In this document: positions 57,151 through 64,000 of the stretch, piece by piece
How positions within the stretch are numbered: the stretch's first letter is position 1
Layout of the letters: every line of letters begins with the position of its first letter
Source: Calonectria ilicicola
Taxonomy: Eukaryota; Ascomycota; Sordariomycetes; Hypocreales; Nectriaceae
Direction: 5' to 3'
Length of the DNA stretch: 64,000 nt
NCBI GenBank assembly: GCA_020809705.1
Contig: CP085828.1
Coordinates: 496,001-560,000, forward strand
Notes under the pieces: generated by a model
Database searches by the model: none
Seen by the model: the letters and a program-made list of their open reading frames with translations, nothing else
What the model was told of the DNA's origin: nothing
Made by a program: the position numbers and the translations under genes

Positions 57151-60011
57151 CTATGGGCCTTTCGCAGGAACAGGGGGCGCTGGCAAATCCTTTGCGGTAA
57201 TCGACGACGTCTCATCCTCTTCAAAGATTTGCTCTTCAATTTTTTCTCCAGGCCCGCCAATCACTGGAGCAAAGATCTCTACCTCTTCCACGTCTTCATC
57301 ACCCTCCTGGAGACATTCATCCTCTTCTTGAATAGTCACTTCCCCAGAACGTCGTCCCAGACCTGAGGCGCTCGCACTTCGAGAGTGTGACCCAGATGAA
57401 CTGGTTCGAGAGGCGCTCGACGGTCCACCAAAGTTGAGCGTCGGGCCCTTGAATAGGTTTCTCTTTCGCTTGGCAAAGAGTACGCCCGAAGCAAACGGGT
57501 TAGGGGACCCTGGGGCTTGGGGAGCACTTCCTCCATCAGAAGGCATTCCCTCGTTGAAAATAGTGAGTGGTGGAGGTGTTGCGCGAACTAAACGAATATT
57601 TGATGGAAATGATACTGCGGTGGGTGTTGCTGGAAGCACCTTGACCGAGTGGTGGGGGGATTGCCCTCGTTGCATTTGCGACTTGGACATGGATGTCGAG
57701 AAGGAACCTGCCGAACTCGTCGACGAGGCTTTCGAGTGGGAGTGATGATGGTGGTGGATTGACCGAACTGATGATACTGACGAGGATGTCGACTTTCGTC
57801 CCCGCAGTCCTGTCGAGGTTCGTCTCATGGTAGACCGAGGTGTCAGAGGCGAAGGAGACAACGACTGTCGCTTATAAGACTGTGTAGACACGCGGGATGG
57901 TGGGTAAGTCGGCGATATCAACGCAGAAGGTGAGGGGGCAGCATGACCGTTTCCGCCACTTCTAGCTGGGGAATGGCCCTTGCCAACATGGCCGTTAGCC
58001 ACCACACCCTTGGGGAGGCCTGCAGTAGGCTGTATTCTTGGTGAAATCGAAGCCGGATACTTGCTCGTTTGCGGTCGTGAGCCTCCATCCTTGCTGCTAG
58101 CAGTGCTATCCTTGGTGTGCAAATCCGGTGCGCTACGGCTCGTACGTCGGTCATGCCCCTTCTTTCTCCTAGTCGTGTTCTCAATGAACCAATGTGTCCA
58201 ATTCTTCCAGTGAGAAATGATGGCCTGGCTTGGTTTCCTCCTCGGTTTCTGCTCATTCTGTTGCGGCGGTGGGTTTGAGCTGCTAGCATCCAAGTTGGTG
58301 GTAACCAGGTGGAGCGTTGACCCTCGAGATCGAGCGCTGCGTAAAACTCCCTCTTTGGGTGGCGGAATAGGTCTTCGCTGTCGGGACGTCGAAACTGATC
58401 GTATCGAGTCCTTGTCTATCGGAGGTGGTGGGTGATCACCATCCTTGTTCGCGGCACCCGGCTCCTTGCCAACCTCAACAAGCTGGGGGAGGTCCACGAG
58501 ATATTCAGTGTAATGAGCGCTTCTCCTCTTAGTTCTTCCGCGGCCATGAGACCCAGAATGCTCCAACCTGATAAACTGTCGTGTGAGACCACCATCCTCG
58601 TCAACGTCATGCAAAACCGGCGCCATCCTCTCCAGCCGACTCGATGCAGCCGAAAGACGACGAAGGCTGCGATTCTCAATCTCTTTCTCCTTTCGCTTCT
58701 TCTCTCTCCGTACAGCCTTGCGCTCTTCCTTCTCCAAAAGAAGCGCCCACCAGCCAGCCAACGCATCACATTTCTGCGCCACCACGCTATCCACAACCGC
58801 ATCCGTATTGACTCCAGCGCTGCGCATTCGTTGAAGGCAATCCTTCTCTATCGCGGTCGAAAATGGTCGTCGTGGTTTAATATTGAGAATTGCCTGCTGT
58901 GCCGGTGCATGCTCAGCTAAGAAAGGATTTGCGAGGATGTCGGGGAGGCTTGGTCGTAACAAGGGTCGTTTTGATAGCAGCAACTTGATCAAGGGAATGG
59001 CTTCCTGGGGCAGATGATCGGGAAATTTTGGCTCCTCGGACAAAATCCTAGTTCGGGTTACGTTGTCGTCGTCATCGTCGAACGGAAGCTCGCCGCAAAG
59101 GAGCGCATAGAGGATAATGCCCAAACTCCACACATCCACCTTTTCGCCAGCATACTTTTCCCCCTTGAGCATTTCGGGCGCAGAATAACAAATAGTGCCA
59201 CAAAATGTCTGGAGATGGTTAGTCCTGCCCTCATACTCCCGTGTAAACCCAAAATCGACCAATTTAACATTTTCGTGCTTGTCAAATAGAATGTTTTCGA
59301 GTTTCAAATCGCGATGGACGCAGGAGTGGTTGTGAACGTAGCTAACAGCGCCAACAAGTTGAGCAAAGATCTTTTGGACTTTGGCGACTGGTAAGGGACC
59401 ATGCTCGAGGAGATGATTGTATAACTCGTCACCTATCTCATGTCAGCAATGGAGAAAATGTCGCGGAGGCAGCGCAATAATACCGGCACAATATTCAAGG
59501 ACCATCCAGACCATATTCTCCGTCACAATAACCTCGTATAATCTGGCGATATGCGGGTGGACGAATTGCCGATGGTGGTGGATCTCGCGAGCGAGGTTGG
59601 AGTCGGCCTTGTTGGCCGACTTGAGAACTACCTATTGAAAAGTCAGCCCATGCGGGAGGAGTTTGAAAGGATCGCGGCTGACCTTGGAGCCATTGGTGAG
59701 TTTGTGGCTGGCTAGGTAAACCTTTCCAAAGGATCCCTTCCCAATTAATCGGCCGAGTTGGTAGCTGCCAACGGTCTTCAAGTCCTTACTTGCAAACTCA
59801 CTAAAAGAGGAAAAAGAAAATGTTAGCAGTCTGCAAACATTGACAAGCTTATCAGCAAGGATCCAATGTGACTTACTCAAGGAGTTCCTGGTATGAGCGG
59901 GCAAGCTGCCGACACAATGACAGTCAGTATGCGCACGCGCGTCCTCCAAATGCAGGTATAACGCACCTTGGCCTTGCGTTCCAACTCGGCCTGCCCCTTT
60001 GCAGCCGGCAT
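57151..60011 (-). CDS. Serine/threonine protein kinase, CAMK-like, Kin4/Frk1 (KfsA)-like
   Basis: Five exons on the minus strand (59967-60011, 59877-59905, 59683-59800, 59484-59631, 57151-59432) give 873 aa. The kinase domain begins at SYQLGRLIGKGSFGKVYLA (glycine loop), with the ATP-site Lys in VVLK, the catalytic loop HRDLKLEN, DFG in VDFGFTREYEG, and the activation-segment end TFCGTICYSAPEMLKGEKY; EKVDVWSLGIILYALLCGELPF follows. The position of the kinase domain and the C-terminal extension (helical EKDCLQRMRSAG region, then ~450 residues of Ser/Pro/Arg low complexity with a run of five His) fit fungal Kin4/Frk1 relatives, which act in septation and spindle-position control; the exact orthology is uncertain. 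The first two exons are 45 and 29 nt. Confidence 0.85.
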
Positions 60012-62095
60012 CCCTCCTAGGGCAGTGGTGGGCAGTTAGGCCCTGGAGAGGCAAACGGAGAATCGGCGTGATCTGCGAGGAGGCGGGCGCGGAACACGTT
60101 CAAACGGCGGCGTCGTGATGGGGTCGGGATCGTCTCCAGTGGCAGTGTCGCACGGCTATAAATCGGTGGCGGCACATCCGCGGGATGGCCTTTGAGAAGC
60201 GGGAAAAGACGAAAGGAAACGGAGATTGAGCACACGTCGGCCGATTTTGTCGGGTCGGAGAGAGAGGCAAGGAAAATTCGGTCGGTCGGTTGGTTCGTCG
60301 CCGGGGACACGCACGCGTTGTCAGCGAGGCTGAGGCTGTCGCCACAAAGATGGAATGGCTGGTCTGTGATAATCTGGGGATTCGTCGGCGGGACGATGCA
60401 AGTCTATGGAAAAAGCACGGCGTGCCGCGAGGGAGCGAAAGAATAAGACGAAGAAGAAGAAACACACAGCGGTGCAGAGGTGGCGGCGCGGCGGCGGGAC
60501 GAGGTTGGATGTACAGCGTAGGAGTACGAGCAGGAGCAGGAGTCAAGGTTTGGACATGGGGGAGGATGGGATGGCTCAGGATGGAATAGGATGAAATTGG
60601 GATCTAGGATACCTTACAAAGGTACGAGTGGCTGGTGTAGCGTTCCGGTGGGCTAGCGCGGGACGGGTACCTGTGCTGGGAGTATCCTGCTTTGTAGTGT
60701 TGATGTAATGGCCCATGGGAAAGGGAGCTCTGCAGACGAGCAGGGTCCAACTACAGCTCCGGCAGCACGCATTTAAACGGGATCCTCTGCGTCGTGTCTT
60801 CTGTCACAGGTTGAGACGGCAGGGCATGAATCTGTGTGCACTACGTCAAAGGGCTTCCGTCCCCAGTTCTACACGTCGGGACTTGATGGCCATGTCATCA
60901 CCGGCGTCCGCAGCCGTTGGTGGTGGCGCGACAAAGTCCAAGACCAGGACGACACCAAGGAGGAGGCAAGCCCACAAGGTGGAACACAGAGTGACATAGC
61001 CTGCATGCACCACCGAGGAGCCCACCCGGGGGCCCGAAAGGTTCGTCGCTTCGTCCAGGGACCTGGGCCTTTAATCAAAACGCCGTGGGGACTCCTACTC
61101 CGGCTCCGACGGGTGTGTGTATTCTTGGCTGTCGCAGTCTGAGCGGCCGGTCCCCTATTCGGCTTGTTACTCGTTACTCGTTTACTCGTCAGCAAGCAAA
61201 CCAGGCCCTGCCCCTCGCCGCCGCCGCCGCCGCATTGAAGACTGTGCACACACCTGTTGGACGCAAGCATGGCATGGCATGGAACGGCATAGCATGGTCT
61301 TCCCCCATTAGGCAGAAACACCATGTTTCTTTAATTGTTTCCTGTGGCTGTCACGCTGCGTGCAGGCCACATGCGGCCGTGACGTGGAGCGACTTGACGC
61401 ATGCGAACATATGAGATCGACAGCAGCACATTGATTGCACAGGTCGCCCTAACGCCGCACCAGGAACAGCACTACGGTCACGAGAGACGTCGTTTGAAGC
61501 CGAATCTGACGCATCTGCAGCCCATCTGCACACACACACACACAGGCACACACACATGCACACACGTCCACATCTGAAGCACCTCGCCTACTTTCAACTC
61601 GTCCTTGTCGACATAGGTATGTACGTTCAATCATTGCGATCCTCCCCACTGGCGAGGGAAGCACCGCACCCAAGATTGTTCGCTTTTCTCTCCATTCTGT
61701 GTTCCTCGCTATCGGTGGTCCTGGGCGCAAGCCTTGCGGCGCACCTCGCATCAATTTACTAGAGAAACCTGAAGGTTGTTATTTGCGTTGTTCAATATTT
61801 AATGAAGAGAAAAGGAAAAGAAAGATGTCTTCGAAAATTCTTTCGCCGGTTTTGTTTACGCAAAAGCGGGCTGGTGGGGCTGGTGGTTGTCTGATGCCTG
61901 ATTTGAGGGTCCATTGTTGCCTTACAGCCAAGGCTCCTGGTTTAGCCTAGCTGCCTGTAGCTGCACCCAGCCCCAACGCCATCATGACGATGCAGGACTA
62001 AGGCGCCCGCAATTCAACCTCACCGTCAATGGCATAAAAGCAGTCGCATTCACTACGTCAAGAGGGAGCCAATCCTCTTACTCCGTAACTCCAAA
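60012..62095. other. 2.1-kb divergent intergenic region with microsatellites
   Basis: GC-rich spacer between the kinase and the DUF7730 gene. It contains (GCC)n near 61216-61233, GCATG-type short repeats near 61267-61297 and a CA-rich run near 61530-61566. No frame carries a recognisable domain. It may hold a long 5' leader or a noncoding transcript. Confidence 0.45.
61530..61566. repeat. CA-rich microsatellite
   Basis: Nearly continuous CACA repeat interrupted by GG and TG dinucleotides. Confidence 0.7.
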
Positions 62096-63359
62096 ATGGC
62101 ATGTTCTCTAACAACATGGCTCCATTCCAAATACATGCACATAAGAGCGAACCAAACAATCCCGACTCTCCCCCAGAACCGGCCCCGTCCCATCACCCCG
62201 CAAGCCTCAAGTGACGATGACCGCTTTCACAAAAATACAATCCCGAATAACGGCCTGTTTTTTGGGAAGTTGCCTGCTGAGCTCCGGTATAGAATTCTAG
62301 TCGAAGCCTTTGGGAATCAAGTAATCCACATGGATCTCTTCTTCGATCACCCTCCCCAATACATCATCGATGCCACTGATGTGAAATCGCCGCTGCCAGC
62401 CCTGCCGATACACTGCGGGCTCAACGTGAAGTTGTTTTCGTCTCGACAAGAATCGCGCCTGGTCGTTGACGCCAAACAACCGAAAAAATGGAGATGGCGG
62501 AGCTCCGTCTGCCACCGAGATACTCCCGATGCGGAGACGCGACCCCCGGGTCATAGAGTTCAACCGGCCCAGGACAAATGCCGCTTTGGCGGCACAAAAT
62601 GGGTTCATTGCGAGTGCTGGCCCGGCATCTGGCCCGGACACTGCTTCATTGGCATCATCGGATGGCTGCTCACCTGTCGCCAGGCGTAGGCTACCCAACA
62701 TGTGCTAAATCAACTGGCCGTTGGCTAATAAGCGTAGATACGTCGAGGGACTTCACGTGCTCTATTCGGCAAACACTATCAACACTGCAAGTCGCCAGAT
62801 GGTTATGAATCTGCCCCGTTTGATCGTTCCCCAAAGATTACAACTGATAAGTTCTATCGAGATATTGTGGGATTTTGAACCATTTCTCCCACGGGGCAAA
62901 ACACCAGCTTTCGGACCCCTTTCTGACCGTAAAGCATTCCAAGAATTCTTAGACCTCGTCCCGACCGCGTTTCCGAGACTGCAATCATTGTACATTTCAT
63001 TGCAAGGGAAGCTAGGCAACTATGATGCAAGCCCAGAACCAGAGCCCTTTCTTGATCCTGAAACTGCAATTATGGCGCCAGTCGACAAGATGGTGAGAAA
63101 ACTCGGGCCTCAGGTCCAGTCCGTGTCGATTGCAATTCCCGCCAGCCTTTACTGTTATTATCGCAAGCGCGCGCAGAGGCGAGGCTGGAAAGTTCAGCAA
63201 AGGCGCTTGGGCGGTCACATAGAGAGACACTGGAGGCCATTGACAGACTGCGAATTTCGTTCGGGTTATTGGGTGCCTCTGGGTCAGAAGGACTTGCCAA
63301 GAATGGCTTTGCTTGCTATGGGGGAACGAGAGGACGTCTACGTCGACGAGGAGGACTAA
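62096..63359 (+). CDS. DUF7730-type fungal protein of unknown function
   Basis: Two exons (62096-62685, 62738-63359) encode 403 aa. The core starts at FFGKLPAELRYRILVEAFGNQVIHMDL, resembling the F-box-like LPxELRxxIxxxxLG opening of fungal DUF7730 proteins, continues with WRWRSSVCHR and a Cys-rich WPGIWPGHCFIGIIGWLLTCRQA segment, and across the intron AYVEGLHVLYSANTI, then SSIEILWDF and PRLQSLYISLQG. The splice (donor GTAGGC, acceptor GCGTAG) is supported by the restored CRQAYVEG junction. These proteins are abundant in Pezizomycotina and have no known function. The start at 62096 is uncertain, because another ATG in a different frame follows within 25 nt. Confidence 0.75.
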
Positions 63360-63941
63360 GTGGGCTCTGGATTCTGCTTGCGAATTTTTCACATGATAAT
63401 AATTCCATCACTCTGCCTTCACAGCCTCCCGGGAATTGGGATAAGGCTACGGGGATTTTGAACGGCTTCACCCATGGTACCAGCCGGGCTGTTACGAGAG
63501 GCGGCAGTTGAATGGCCAAAGTCCCAAAATATTTGGCGCCAACCCCCATGCAACGCAAGCCCCAGACTAGGACCGCTAGCTCCAGGGAGCTTGGATCTGT
63601 GGCGATGCTCTGGCTGACTCCACTGACTCGCAGGACAGGGTGTTAACCGCGTTGGACCGCGAGCTGTATCGTGCCGGTTTTCCATGGTTGCTCAGCTTGG
63701 CGGTTACGCCTCCATCGCCAAGAGCATTCCCGCCACGACGCGGCATCTTTTGGCCAAATTTTTACATTGCTCCCCTTCCGAGTCCCGACTCACCGTAACA
63801 GCCTCGCCCTTGTCCTGTCACCTGTTTTCGGCGTGAAATCACCCCGCCCCCCAACCTGGACAGCCTGAATTGCCCCTCCTCACGTCATCTTCCCTTGAAC
63901 ATCTGCCTCAGCCCTACCGTTTATACTCGCATCCTTCAGCC
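63360..63941. other. Intergenic, promoter of the truncated last gene
   Basis: About 580 nt; C-rich tracts before 63942 look like a fungal promoter. No gene is seen. Confidence 0.4.
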
Positions 63942-64000
63942 ATGGCAGAATTCGCAGAACTCACAGAGCGCCTGGGGAACCTAAACCCCTTCTCCAAAAG
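63942..64000 (+). CDS. 5' end of a gene cut by the window edge
   Basis: ATG at 63942 opens a frame that stays open to the last base and begins MAEFAELTERLGNLNPFSK. The preceding pyrimidine-rich promoter supports a real start. Too little is present to name the product. Confidence 0.5.
   Translation, partial: MAEFAELTERLGNLNPFSK

Noticed and set aside
60100..61754. Several 90-150 codon frames on both strands upstream of the kinase
   Set aside because: GC-rich low-complexity sequence with microsatellites; frames overlap each other and none shows a domain.

Overview
The window is nuclear DNA from a filamentous ascomycete (Pezizomycotina, most likely Sordariomycetes/Hypocreales). The evidence is short 50-120 nt spliceosomal introns with CTAAC-type branch points, Zn2Cys6 regulators, a PDR-type ABC transporter, trichodiene-synthase-family (TRI5-like) terpene synthases, a DUF7730-type protein and clear orthologues of fungal housekeeping genes. 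Exon models below were assembled by eye from splice consensus, reading frame and protein-family continuity; exon ends may be off by a base or two.

Left half (about 0.7-31.5 kb) is an accessory, metabolic region. It holds a catabolic-looking set: an amidohydrolase-2/lactonase (734-1681), a class II fructose/tagatose-bisphosphate-aldolase-like protein (1954-2963), an RraA-like aldolase (3503-4460), an Ldh2-family dehydrogenase (6392-7531), a Zn2Cys6 factor (7833-10297), a fused DhaK-DhaL ketose kinase (10718-12789), a D-Ala-D-Ala-ligase-like ATP-grasp enzyme with a mitochondrial-looking N-terminus (13304-14626), an SMP-C2 lipid-transfer-type protein, a Dal5-type permease (17264-18937), a Dabb-domain protein (19577-20128), a secreted tannase/feruloyl esterase (21509-23163), a secreted second amidohydrolase (27666-28735) and another MFS carrier (29407-30943). 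Two short TRI5-like terpene synthases (4491-5599 and 25412-26501) sit in it, each near one of the amidohydrolases. A small TIL-type cysteine-rich secreted protein ends the region.

The main discovery is regulatory: a palindrome of the form TCGG-N6/7-CCGA (or CGG-N7-CCG) recurs in the promoters of most of the catabolic genes (about 566, 1780, 1835, 3311, 7651, 7716, 10556, 13162, 13184, 19325, 27370). I did not find it upstream of the terpene synthases. It has the layout of a Zn2Cys6 dimer site and resembles the known UaY/Ppr1 sites, so I infer one regulon, probably run by the embedded factor at 7833. The chemistry suggested is: hydrolysis of an ester or lactone outside or inside the cell, uptake, oxidation, phosphorylation of a short ketose by the DhaK-DhaL kinase, and retro-aldol cleavage. 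The real substrate cannot be read from sequence.

Right half (about 32-64 kb) is mostly core genome: a small unknown protein, intron-containing tRNA-Gly(UCC), RNA polymerase III largest subunit, a full-size PDR ABC transporter diverging from a Zn2Cys6 factor, intron-containing tRNA-Asn(GUU), NatB auxiliary subunit (Naa25/Mdm20), Cox23-like twin Cx9C protein, geranylgeranyltransferase-I beta, Ilm1-like membrane protein, a Kin4/Frk1-like kinase, a DUF7730 protein, and the start of a gene cut by the window end.
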